Shown here piece by piece: positions 54,155 to 62,925 of a stretch of 63,084 nt of DNA (its first letter is position 1; every line of letters starts with the position of its first letter). The stretch comes from Saprospiraceae bacterium (GTDB lineage: Bacteria > Bacteroidota > Bacteroidia > Chitinophagales > Saprospiraceae): positions 1-63,084 of the forward strand of contig JAGQWZ010000463.1 in assembly GCA_020436835.1 (NCBI GenBank), given 5' to 3'. Position numbers and translations under genes: made by a program. The notes under the pieces were generated by a model. It did not search any database and was not told where the DNA came from. It saw only the letters and a program-made list of their open reading frames with translations.

Positions 54155-55399
54155 ATGTCCACGCTAATAAAAGCCAACTATTTAATCGAGACCAGCTACG
54201 ATCTGGAACAAGCGGCGAGTATCATGGCGGGAGAACAATCCTGTGGTACTTTTTTACGCACCCCAGGAGAGACCGATGAACTGCGTGAGAACCACGCCGC
54301 CCGGGTGATTTCCATTGAACCACGCGGGCAGGTCGAGTCACCTAGCCTTCCCGGGGCACGGCTAAAAGAGGGTAGAGGCATACAAAGGGCACTGGTTACC
54401 TTAGCCTGGCCATTGTCGAACGTAGGGATGAATCTGCCCAGTCTCGTTTCTACCGTCGCCGGTAACCTCTTTGAACTAGCCCCCTTTAGTGGGTTGAAGC
54501 TCCTGGACATTGACTTACCTGAGGAATTTGCGGTAAAGTATCCGGGGCCTAAATTTGGCATTGCCGGCACCCGCACACTGAATGGCGTGTTTCATCGACC
54601 GATCATCGGCACCATTATAAAACCCAGCGTCGGTCTGAGTCCCTCCCAGACGGCGGATCAATCACGGCTACTGATCGAAGCCGGACTGGATTTCATCAAG
54701 GATGATGAATTACAGGGAGATGCACCCCATTGTCCATTCGAAAAAAGAGTCAATGAGGTGATGCGGGTGATCAATAAACATGCAGACCGGACGGGAAAAA
54801 AGGTAATGTATGCATTTAATCTTAGTGGCGATTTGGACGACATGCTTCGAAGACACGACTACCTGGTGAGTCAGGGAGCCACCTGCCTGATGGTCAATCT
54901 AAATTCAGTAGGAATCTCTGCCATTCACCACCTGTCAAAACATGCCGAGATTCCTATTCATGGTCATCGAAATGGCTGGGGAATGTTGTCCCGCTCCCCT
55001 TCTTTGGGAATGGAATTTCCTGCGTATCAAAAGATATGGCGGCTGGTTGGTGTAGACCATATGCATACCAATGGTATCAGAAATAAATTTTGTGAGGATG
55101 ATCAATCCGTCATTCGTTCGATCCGGTCGTGCCTTGATCCTTTTTTGGGCCTGAAAAGTCCGATGCCGGTCTTGTCTTCCGGACAATGGGCAGGACAAAC
55201 AGTCGACACCTACAGGGCCGTGAAAAGCGTTGACCTGATGTACCTCTGTGGCGGGGGAATTGTCGGTCATCCATCCGGAATCGAAGCCGGAGTTAAGAGT
55301 GTGATCCAGGCCTGGGAAGCAGCCATGTTGGATCGAACGCTGGAAGAATATGCGGGAGCACATCCGGAGTTAAAGGCAGCCCTTGATTTCTTTAATTGA
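54155..55399 (+). CDS. RuBisCO-like protein, candidate 3-oxo-isoapionate-4-phosphate decarboxylase or transcarboxylase/hydrolase (OiaX/OiaT)
   Basis: The protein has 414 residues from the ATG at 54155. It is a full-length RuBisCO large-subunit fold (form IV-like). Conserved: Asn104 in STVAGNLFE, Lys156 in GTIIKPSVGLS, the metal-binding Lys182-Asp184-Glu185 in LDFIKDDEL, His271-Arg272 in PIHGHRNGW, His304 in VDHMHTNG, Lys311 and the phosphate-loop Gly residues in CGGGIVGHPSG. The second active-site Lys of true RuBisCO (KPK) is Ser158, so CO2 fixation on ribulose bisphosphate is unlikely. It is followed 31 bases later by a DUF1537 kinase and then an ApnO-like gene, which points to the D-apionate pathway, where OiaX gives L-erythrulose 1-phosphate and CO2 and OiaT gives 3-phosphoglycerate and glycolate. 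Sequence alone does not separate these two. Confidence 0.85.
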   Translation: MSTLIKANYLIETSYDLEQAASIMAGEQSCGTFLRTPGETDELRENHAARVISIEPRGQVESPSLPGARLKEGRGIQRALVTLAWPLSNVGMNLPSLVSTVAGNLFELAPFSGLKLLDIDLPEEFAVKYPGPKFGIAGTRTLNGVFHRPIIGTIIKPSVGLSPSQTADQSRLLIEAGLDFIKDDELQGDAPHCPFEKRVNEVMRVINKHADRTGKKVMYAFNLSGDLDDMLRRHDYLVSQGATCLMVNLNSVGISAIHHLSKHAEIPIHGHRNGWGMLSRSPSLGMEFPAYQKIWRLVGVDHMHTNGIRNKFCEDDQSVIRSIRSCLDPFLGLKSPMPVLSSGQWAGQTVDTYRAVKSVDLMYLCGGGIVGHPSGIEAGVKSVIQAWEAAMLDRTLEEYAGAHPELKAALDFFN

Positions 55400-55430
55400 G
55401 GATAAAAATTGACAATAACAGGTATTAAAA

Positions 55431-56792
55431 ATGAGTACTAGAGACGATTCCGGTACAGAAGAGAAGTTCATTTTAAGTTTTTATGGAGATGATTTTACCG
55501 GTTCTACCGACGTGATGGAGACCCTGGCATTAAATGGTCTGCCTGCCGCCTTGTTTTTAAAAACACCGGCCCTGGATGAAGTCAACAATTTTCAGTTAAA
55601 GAAAAATATCGGGGGTGACAAACTCCGCGCTTTCGGAGTGGCGGGAATCGCCAGAAGCCTGGAGCCCGAAGCAATGAAAAAGGAACTGGAACCAGTTTTT
55701 TCCGGATTGGCGAAAATACCTTCGCATTTCTTTCAGTATAAAATATGTAGTACGCTGGATTCTTCACCGCAGTATGGCAATATCGGGATTGCGACAGACC
55801 TCGCTCTCAAATATTTTCCTTCTCCTATGATTCCATTCATCGTCGGTGCACCTTTTCTGAATCGATTTGTTGCCTTCTCTAATCTGTTCGCCCGATTGGA
55901 TGATGAAACCTACCGGCTAGACCGGCATCCGGTCATGTCCAGACATCCGGTCACTCCCATGCAGGAAGGGGATATACGCTTACATATGGCCAGGCAAAGC
56001 GAAAGACAATTTTCCGTATATGATCTGATCCACCTGGCAGCCGGGGCCCTCCCCAAGGCAGCCGGAAATCCGGATGAAGTCAAATATCTGTTATTTGATA
56101 CCCTGACAAACGAAGATCTGGTGAAGATCGGATCCCTGCTCTTTAAGGTAAAAGGGAAATCTCCCCAGTTACTGGTAGCATCCTCCGGTATTTCCTTCGG
56201 CATCGCCCGTCATATCCAAAATGAAGAAAAGCGAAAGGATCAGCCGGTGATGAAAATACCTCCGGTCAAACAGATCCTGGTTGCTGCAGGAAGTTGTTCT
56301 CCGGTTACAGCCCGGCAAATTGAATATGCACTTAAATCCGGAATGAGAGGTTTACGCATTGATGTTTTGAATTTGGTGGAAAATCAACATAAGGAAATTG
56401 ATAGGATTTATCAGAAAGCATTAAATATTTTGAATGACGGAAATTCGCCGGTATTGTACACGGCATTGGGCCCCGATGATCCCAGCATAAATGAACTGGA
56501 AAATAAACTATCAAAAAACCGGAATATTCTGTTGGGTGAGAGTATCGGAGAGATCGTTTCACAGATCTTGGCCGGAAAAGATAAATTGCGGACAGTCATC
56601 GTGGGTGGAGACACCTCAGGTTATGTCACACGATATTTGCAGATCTATGCCTTGGAGACTATGGCACCGGTAGCTCCCGGAGCACCACTTTGTATGGCCC
56701 ATGCCAGGGATGCAAGATTTGATGGTTTGGAAATTGCTTTGAAAGGTGGGCAAAATGGAAAAGATGATTATTTTGAGAAAATAATGGGATAA
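55431..56792 (+). CDS. oiaK: DUF1537-family acid-sugar kinase, probable 3-oxo-isoapionate kinase
   Basis: This 453-residue cytoplasmic kinase has the four-carbon acid sugar kinase layout. The N-terminal substrate domain starts with FYGDDFTGSTDVMETL (19-27), and the C-terminal nucleotide-binding domain has AAGSCSPVTARQIEYAL near 280, VGGDTSGYVT at 391-400 and PGAPLCMAHARD and ALKGGQNGKDDYF near the end. Family members phosphorylate threonate, erythronate, 2-oxo-tetronate or 3-oxo-isoapionate. The flanking RuBisCO-like and ApnO-like genes favour the last. It lies 31 bases behind the RuBisCO-like gene in the same operon. Confidence 0.85.
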   Translation: MSTRDDSGTEEKFILSFYGDDFTGSTDVMETLALNGLPAALFLKTPALDEVNNFQLKKNIGGDKLRAFGVAGIARSLEPEAMKKELEPVFSGLAKIPSHFFQYKICSTLDSSPQYGNIGIATDLALKYFPSPMIPFIVGAPFLNRFVAFSNLFARLDDETYRLDRHPVMSRHPVTPMQEGDIRLHMARQSERQFSVYDLIHLAAGALPKAAGNPDEVKYLLFDTLTNEDLVKIGSLLFKVKGKSPQLLVASSGISFGIARHIQNEEKRKDQPVMKIPPVKQILVAAGSCSPVTARQIEYALKSGMRGLRIDVLNLVENQHKEIDRIYQKALNILNDGNSPVLYTALGPDDPSINELENKLSKNRNILLGESIGEIVSQILAGKDKLRTVIVGGDTSGYVTRYLQIYALETMAPVAPGAPLCMAHARDARFDGLEIALKGGQNGKDDYFEKIMG

Positions 56793-56880
56793 GTGGGGTA
56801 ATAAGAATGCAGGATGAAAAAGATCAATTTTTCCCAGTGGATTGGGTTGATATAATTTGTGAATAAAAAATCTGTAAAAA

Positions 56881-57708
56881 ATGAATAAAGTAGTACTGGT
56901 GGGTGCTGGTGGTAAAATGGGTTGTCGATTGACTGATAATTTAAAAGATTCGAAATATGCGGTTTCTTATCTCGAGGTCAGTGAAGCCGGCTTAAGTCGT
57001 ATGGCCGAAAGGGGGATAAGTGCTTCCAGACCGGAAGAAGTGGTACCCGATGCGGATATGGTCATTTTCGCGGTGCCGGATGTAGCGATCCGTGCAGTGA
57101 CGGCTAACCTGGTGCCGATGATGCGATCCGGGGCGATCGGCATTACCCTTGATCCGGCAGCACCATTGGCAGGGCATCTCTTCGCCCGGGAAGATATTTC
57201 CTATTTCGCCTCACACCCTTCCCATCCCAGTGTTTTTAATTGGGAACCGGAAGAAAAAGCACATTATGATTATTTTGGCGGGATCGCAGCTCGTCAGGCA
57301 ATCGTCTGTGCCTTAATTCAGGGACCGGAAGAGGTCTATCTAGCCGGAGAAGAACTTGCCAAAACAATTTATAGCCCGGTCACAGTTTCCCACCGTATTA
57401 CCATAGAGCAAATGGGTATCCTGGAGCCGGCATTGTCGGAGACTTTTGGTGCGGCCGTAGTCAGTGTATTAAAGGAAGGGGTAGACCGGGTGGTTGAATT
57501 AGGCGTGCCGAAGCAGGCCGCTTATGATTTCTTCCTGGGTCATATCAATATTGAGTTGGCGTTGCTTTTCGGTCAGTTGCCGGGCGGTCAATTTTCCGAT
57601 GCTGCCCTCAAAGCGATCGAAATCGGGAAACCGCTGATTTTCAAAGAAAACTGGAAAGACGTTTTTGAGCCTGAGAGTGTAAAGAAGCAGATTTTAGCGA
57701 TTACCTGA
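56881..57708 (+). CDS. apnO: Phosphogluconate-dehydrogenase-like oxidoreductase, probable D-apionate oxidoisomerase
   Basis: This 275-residue protein has an N-terminal Rossmann fold (VVLVGAGGKMGCRL at 4-17; ADMVIFAVPD near 60) and a helical C-terminal domain of the phosphogluconate-dehydrogenase type (SHRITIEQMGILEPALSE and LGHINIELALLFGQLPGG). Sequence between them holds SHPSHPSVFNWEPEE. ApnO oxidises D-apionate with NAD and rearranges it to 3-oxo-isoapionate, and its family has this fold. It lies 88 bases after the kinase gene and 120 bases before the apiosidase gene. A relaxed alternative is another acid-sugar dehydrogenase. Confidence 0.8.
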   Translation: MNKVVLVGAGGKMGCRLTDNLKDSKYAVSYLEVSEAGLSRMAERGISASRPEEVVPDADMVIFAVPDVAIRAVTANLVPMMRSGAIGITLDPAAPLAGHLFAREDISYFASHPSHPSVFNWEPEEKAHYDYFGGIAARQAIVCALIQGPEEVYLAGEELAKTIYSPVTVSHRITIEQMGILEPALSETFGAAVVSVLKEGVDRVVELGVPKQAAYDFFLGHINIELALLFGQLPGGQFSDAALKAIEIGKPLIFKENWKDVFEPESVKKQILAIT

Positions 57709-57828
57709 TTTTAAATACGAGAAGGGTCATCTAGAAATCAATTAAACTTTCCAGTAGAAGGGAATATTGATCTGCACATTATTTCCTTTAATACCATTAA
57801 AATATTTTAGTAAACGATTTAAGTGATT

Positions 57829-59463
57829 ATGGACTTTCGAAGAACGTTATTTGTTTTAATTACTATTTTTCTGAGTCTTACGGCGACAAAAGCGCAGGAA
57901 GTGAGCATCTGGTCTAAATATGAGATTGACTTCACCAGTAGCAAAAATTTCGAGAATGTACTTTATCAATTAAAAGATTTCCATGCCGATTTTATTTCAC
58001 CCAGTGGCAGACAAATAAGTATAAACGGATTTTGGAACGGAGGCAATGATTTTAAAATTCGTTTCTCTCCGGATGAATTGGGAGCATGGACTTACCGCAC
58101 CGTATGTTCGGATACGCTTAACCCGGGACTCCACCATCAAACCGGGACCTTCAACTGTATTAAAAATAACAACGACTTCGACATTTATCAAAAAGGGACC
58201 ATTGTGAGAAGTCCTGGAAATTACCATTTAACTTATGCCGATGGTACTCCGTTTTTTTATGTAGCCTGCACTGCCTGGAACGGTGCTTTAAAATCTACGG
58301 ATGCAGAGTGGTCGGAATATTTGACACAAAGGAAAAATAATAATTACAATGTCATTCAATTTGTTACCACTCAATGGAGAGGAGGTTCTAAGGACCGGAA
58401 TGGAGAGGTTGCTTTCACCGGCAGCGGGAAAATTGAGATAAATCCCCGTTTTTTTCAGAGACTGGATGAGAAAATAGACGCCATTAATGCGCACGGACTT
58501 GTAGCCGCCCCGGTGTTGCTCTGGGCCCTGCAAAAGGGTGATGGGAGGCATTTTAGCCCGGGTTACTATTTACCGGATGAAGAAGCCATTTTGTTGGCAA
58601 AATATATTGTAGCCAGGTATGGTGGAAATCAGGTCATCTGGATCCTGGGAGGGGATGGCAAGTACATCGATGAATACGAACAACGATGGAAAAGGATCGG
58701 TCGCGAAGTTTTTGGAGACCCTCACCCGGGTATTGTGGCACAACATCCCCAGGGCCTTAGCTGGATTGGCGAGGATTATAAAGGAGAAAATTGGCTGGAT
58801 ATAGTTGGATATCAATCCAGTCATAGCAACCGGGAATATACGGTCAATTGGATAAACAAAGGTCCGGCATCCGCTCAATGGTCGAATCTACCTGCCAGAC
58901 CTCTAATGAACCTGGAGCCAAATTATGAAGAGATTCATTTCTCCATATCGGATACAGATGTTCGAAATGCCTCGTATTGGAGTATTTTCGCTACCCCACC
59001 CTCCGGCATTACTTATGGTGCCAATGGTATCTGGCCCTGGATACAATACGAGGGTGAACTGATCGAGAATCACCGTAATCCCGGGGGCCGGGGACCAAGT
59101 ACCTGGAAAAAGTCAATAGCATTTCCGGGCAGTCTTCAGATTGGTTACCTGGCGGGCTTTATTAATCAATTTGAATGGTGGAATTTAAAGCCTGGCCAAG
59201 ATCTGCTGATAAAGCAACCGGGCGATGAGGTATTTAATCACTTTATCTCCGTACTGGCAGACGATCAAATGAGTACGATCTTGGCCTACACACCAATTCA
59301 GCAGGAAATCCAAATTAGAAATATGTCGGGATACACCTACCAGGTGAGATGGTTTGATCCGGTACATAATAAATTTGTACCTGGAGCGGAAGTGAATGCA
59401 ACCCAGATCAATCTTAGTCCGCAAACCAACCAGGACTGGGTGGCAATCCTCACTAAAAAGTAA
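57829..59463 (+). CDS. GH140-like exported apiosidase (DUF5060 plus DUF4038)
   Basis: The protein has 544 residues from the ATG at 57829, giving a signal peptide that ends near LTATKAQ. A GTG six bases earlier is less likely. It has an N-terminal beta domain (DUF5060-like, FWNGGNDFKIRFSPDELGAWTY in part), a TIM barrel with FYVACTAWNGALKSTDAEW, candidate acid Asp in VIWILGGDGKY and candidate nucleophile Glu in PLMNLEPNYEE, and a C-terminal beta domain ending in TQINLSPQTNQDWVAIL. GH140 enzymes release D-apiose from rhamnogalacturonan II side chains. It would supply the sugar used by its neighbours. Confidence 0.82.
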   Translation: MDFRRTLFVLITIFLSLTATKAQEVSIWSKYEIDFTSSKNFENVLYQLKDFHADFISPSGRQISINGFWNGGNDFKIRFSPDELGAWTYRTVCSDTLNPGLHHQTGTFNCIKNNNDFDIYQKGTIVRSPGNYHLTYADGTPFFYVACTAWNGALKSTDAEWSEYLTQRKNNNYNVIQFVTTQWRGGSKDRNGEVAFTGSGKIEINPRFFQRLDEKIDAINAHGLVAAPVLLWALQKGDGRHFSPGYYLPDEEAILLAKYIVARYGGNQVIWILGGDGKYIDEYEQRWKRIGREVFGDPHPGIVAQHPQGLSWIGEDYKGENWLDIVGYQSSHSNREYTVNWINKGPASAQWSNLPARPLMNLEPNYEEIHFSISDTDVRNASYWSIFATPPSGITYGANGIWPWIQYEGELIENHRNPGGRGPSTWKKSIAFPGSLQIGYLAGFINQFEWWNLKPGQDLLIKQPGDEVFNHFISVLADDQMSTILAYTPIQQEIQIRNMSGYTYQVRWFDPVHNKFVPGAEVNATQINLSPQTNQDWVAILTKK

Positions 59464-59511
59464 TTATGTTATTATTTAAGCACAGTTTTAATGGACCTTA
59501 TTAATTGATTA

Positions 59512-61395
59512 ATGATGGAATTGACGGCCGGAAAGATAAAGGTAACCTATGACCGGGGCTTTCTTCGATATATAAAGGTTGGGAATTATGAAGTACTGCG
59601 GATGATCTATTTTGCCTTGCGGGATCGCAATTGGGACACCATGAGTGGTCGGATAGAGAGTGAAAAAATTACAACCAGAGAGCAGGGTTTTTCGATCTCA
59701 TACCGTTGGATTTCCACCCACAATGATTTTCCCTTTGAATGGGATGTCCGGATTGAAGGGAATGACGATTCTCAAATCTTGTTTTCCATTCGTGGTGAAG
59801 CAAAACAAGACGTTCTGAAGAACCGTACTGGTTTTTGCATTTTACATTCGGTGCCGGAGAATGCCGGTGGTCCGTGTACGATCATCACACCCGAAGGTGA
59901 GCAGATCGAGGGACATTTTCCCCGTTTCATTAGTCCACATCAGCCTTTTTTTAACATTACCTCAATGCGTTGGCCTTTAGCTAAATTAGGAGAGGCCATC
60001 CTTGAATTTGAAGGAGATGTATTTGAAACGGAGGATCAACGCAATTGGACCGATGACTCCTACAAGACCTATTGCACACCGTTGGCAATACCGTTCCCGG
60101 CAGCATTGAAAAAAGGTCAGGTGGTCCGGCAAACGGTTCGGCTCCAGATTGCTTCTCTCGATAATCCGGTCGAAGAAAACCATAATGAGGAGATTTGTGT
60201 CCTGACTCCCGAAACCGCGATCACAACAAAACCCAGAATAGGTATTGGTGCGCCGGAATCAGGAAGCCTGGCCCCATCGGAATACAACCAGTTGAAGGAA
60301 GTGGAATTTGACCATTACCGGGTGGAGGTTCATTTTTCAGATGCCCAATGGCAGGAAAGTCTTGATCAAAGGATCAGAGAAGCGCTTGGCTTAAAACTCG
60401 ATGTAGAGATGTGGTTATTCTTCAGCGACAATGAAGATTCAGAACTCACGCTCTTTATAAATTATCTTGATCAATTGCCGGCAGAAACCAGGCTGTTTAT
60501 TTTGATTTTACATGATAACCATAAGACCACCCCGCCTGCGCTTGTGCAGAAAGTGATCCCGCCGTTGAGAAAGCTAAATCGTTCAGTGAAGATCGGAGCG
60601 GGTACTGCCGCCTACTTCACAGAATTAAACCGCGAACGGGTTGATACACGCGGTTTGGATTTCGTCAACTATTCCATTAATCCTCAAGTGCATGCATTTG
60701 ATGACCCTTCCCTGGTGGAGAACTCCTATGCGCAGGCTTACACGGTGGAAAGTTGTCGTCATTACTTCCCGGGACAAGAGATACATGTGTCTCCCATTAC
60801 GCTAAAGCCAAGATTTAATCCAAACGCCACGTCAGAAGCATCACCATCTATGCAGGACTTACCGGATAACGTTGACCCCAGACAGATGAGTCTATTTGGA
60901 GCGGGATGGACAATAAGCAGCTTACTTTCCCTGACAAAAGCAGGATCGGATATGCTGACTTACTACCAATGTACCGGTTGGAAGGGAATAATACAGGGGG
61001 ATAAAGAATCTCCCATGCCCGATAAATTTGCGGCTAAAATGAATATGCTCTTTCCGGTTTACCACGTGCTGAAATGTATGCTCGATCATAAAGGTGCCGA
61101 TTGGTTACCATTTAAGAGCAGTCATCCTCTCAAAGTCGTGAGCATTGGATTCAGGGAAAAAAATAAACTGCGAATACTGATTGCCAACCTCCAGTCGATT
61201 TCAGCTGACGTTAAAATAAAATATCCCAGTTCAAAATTTAAACTCTTTCACTATAATGACAATAACCTGGCAGATTCCTATTTTGATGTCCGGTATTTAG
61301 AGAAAAATCTCGAAAAGTGTTCCGTTCAAACTGGAGCAAATTCAGGTTTTAAAATCGCCGCCCATGCCATTGTCTACGCAGAATTATATGATTGA
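59512..61395 (+). CDS. apnL: Probable D-apionolactonase
   Basis: This 627-residue protein has no signal peptide, so it is cytoplasmic. It has an N-terminal beta domain with the family pattern MIYFALRDRNWDT (31-43), NRTGFCILHSVPENAGG (104-120), GHFPRFISPHQPFFNI (134-149) and FEGDVFETEDQRNWTDDSYK in part (166-186). A TIM-barrel region follows at about 235-540 and a short C-terminal beta domain. I recognise this as the apionate lactonase family, which hydrolyses D-apionolactone to D-apionate. Gene order with ApnO, OiaK and a RuBisCO-like protein agrees. Its stop overlaps the start of the ABC ATPase gene by 8 bases. Confidence 0.75.
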   Translation: MMELTAGKIKVTYDRGFLRYIKVGNYEVLRMIYFALRDRNWDTMSGRIESEKITTREQGFSISYRWISTHNDFPFEWDVRIEGNDDSQILFSIRGEAKQDVLKNRTGFCILHSVPENAGGPCTIITPEGEQIEGHFPRFISPHQPFFNITSMRWPLAKLGEAILEFEGDVFETEDQRNWTDDSYKTYCTPLAIPFPAALKKGQVVRQTVRLQIASLDNPVEENHNEEICVLTPETAITTKPRIGIGAPESGSLAPSEYNQLKEVEFDHYRVEVHFSDAQWQESLDQRIREALGLKLDVEMWLFFSDNEDSELTLFINYLDQLPAETRLFILILHDNHKTTPPALVQKVIPPLRKLNRSVKIGAGTAAYFTELNRERVDTRGLDFVNYSINPQVHAFDDPSLVENSYAQAYTVESCRHYFPGQEIHVSPITLKPRFNPNATSEASPSMQDLPDNVDPRQMSLFGAGWTISSLLSLTKAGSDMLTYYQCTGWKGIIQGDKESPMPDKFAAKMNMLFPVYHVLKCMLDHKGADWLPFKSSHPLKVVSIGFREKNKLRILIANLQSISADVKIKYPSSKFKLFHYNDNNLADSYFDVRYLEKNLEKCSVQTGANSGFKIAAHAIVYAELYD

Positions 61396-62917
61396 CCCGG
61401 AGGAACGGGAGCGGGTAAGACTCAAATTTGAAGGCATTACCAAAAGTTTTCCCGGTGTCCTTGCTTTGGATGGAGTGGATTTTGACCTCAGAGTGGGGGA
61501 AGTGCATGCCATCTGTGGTGAAAACGGCGCCGGAAAAACGACCTTGATGAACATATTGTCAGGCAATCTGCAACCGGATCGTGGCACTATTTTCCTGCAC
61601 GGAGATGAAGTACTCATCCAGGATCCCCTCCAGGCGCAAAATCAGGGCATTGGCATTGTATACCAGGAGAAGAGCCTGCTGGGTAATCTTTCCGTAGCTG
61701 ACAATATTTTTGCGGGAAATCAGCCAAAGACCCGGTGGGGACTGATCGACCGGAAAAAACTGCTCAACCAAACACGCCAGTTATTGCGTAAACTGGGAAT
61801 GCAGGATATTGATGCTCATACACGGGTAGACAAACTTCCCCCCGGCAAACAACAGATGGTTGAGATTGCCAAAGCCCTCTCCCGTGATCCTCAGATTTTA
61901 ATTTTGGACGAGCCCACCGCAGCCATCTCGGAGCACGATACTAAAGTGTTGTTTCGCATCATCCGGTTGATGGCAAACCAGGGCAAATCCATAATTTATA
62001 TTTCGCATCGGATGGCGGAAATTTTTCAGGTGTCGGACCGCGTGTCTATTTTGAAGGATGGCAAATATCAGGCGACCCTGATGACCCGGGAAACGAATAT
62101 TGATGAGGTGATCCGGTTGATGGTGGGCAGGGATCTCAAAGTGTTTGATTACCAAAATTTGGCAGTTCCTGAGGTGGTTTTATCCGTGCAAAACTTCACC
62201 GGTGATCGATTTAATCACATATCCTTCGAATTGCATAAATCAGAAATTTTAGGATTTGCCGGATTGGTTGGCGCCGGCAGAAGTGAAATAGCCCAGGCCA
62301 TTTTTGGCACATTGCCTAAAGAGCAGGGCGTATTGAAGATCAGGGGTGGAGAGACGGCGATCCGCTGCTCAACGGATGCAATAAAAGCCGGAATTGGATA
62401 TTTGCCAGAAAATCGCAAAGACCAGGGCCTTTTCCTGGATATGTCAGTTGATGAGAATATCCGAAGTGTAAAAGCAAATACCGGAGAAAATACCTGGTTT
62501 GTCGACCGAAGAAAAAGCAGGGAGCTTTCGGAAGAATATGTTGACCGGTTGGAGATTAAAACGCCTTCAGTGCAGACCAAAGTAATTAATCTGAGTGGTG
62601 GAAATCAGCAGAAAATAGTCCTGGCCAAATGGCTTTCTGTAAATCCGGACGTACTTATCGTCGATGAACCCACGGCTGGCATCGATGTCGGTGCCAAATC
62701 CGAAATTTATCAACTGTTAAATAAATTGACGGCTGCGGGCACGTCCATTATCATGATTTCTTCTGATCTCCAGGAATTACTGGGAATATGTGACCGGATT
62801 TTAGTTTTCTGGCAGGGAAGGATCACCGCAAATCTGCACCGCAGCCAGTTTTCCGAAGAGGAAATTATGCATTATTCATCGGGCACAAAAGACATGTACC
62901 GTACTACTACCAATTAA
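61388..62917 (+). CDS. Ribose-type sugar ABC transporter, double ATPase subunit
   Basis: The protein has 509 residues from the ATG at 61388, which overlaps the apnL stop. Two ATPase halves: the first with Walker A CGENGAGKTT, signature-like KLPPGKQQMVEIAKAL and Walker B ILILDEPTAAIS; the second with degenerate Walker A GLVGAGRSE, a proper LSGGNQQKIVLAKWL and VLIVDEPTAGIDVGAKSE. That asymmetry is typical of RbsA/MglA/XylG proteins. It powers uptake of a monosaccharide through the permease that follows. In this operon the cargo is probably D-apiose. Confidence 0.92.
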   Translation: MIDPEERERVRLKFEGITKSFPGVLALDGVDFDLRVGEVHAICGENGAGKTTLMNILSGNLQPDRGTIFLHGDEVLIQDPLQAQNQGIGIVYQEKSLLGNLSVADNIFAGNQPKTRWGLIDRKKLLNQTRQLLRKLGMQDIDAHTRVDKLPPGKQQMVEIAKALSRDPQILILDEPTAAISEHDTKVLFRIIRLMANQGKSIIYISHRMAEIFQVSDRVSILKDGKYQATLMTRETNIDEVIRLMVGRDLKVFDYQNLAVPEVVLSVQNFTGDRFNHISFELHKSEILGFAGLVGAGRSEIAQAIFGTLPKEQGVLKIRGGETAIRCSTDAIKAGIGYLPENRKDQGLFLDMSVDENIRSVKANTGENTWFVDRRKSRELSEEYVDRLEIKTPSVQTKVINLSGGNQQKIVLAKWLSVNPDVLIVDEPTAGIDVGAKSEIYQLLNKLTAAGTSIIMISSDLQELLGICDRILVFWQGRITANLHRSQFSEEEIMHYSSGTKDMYRTTTN

Positions 62918-62925
62918 AACTTAAG

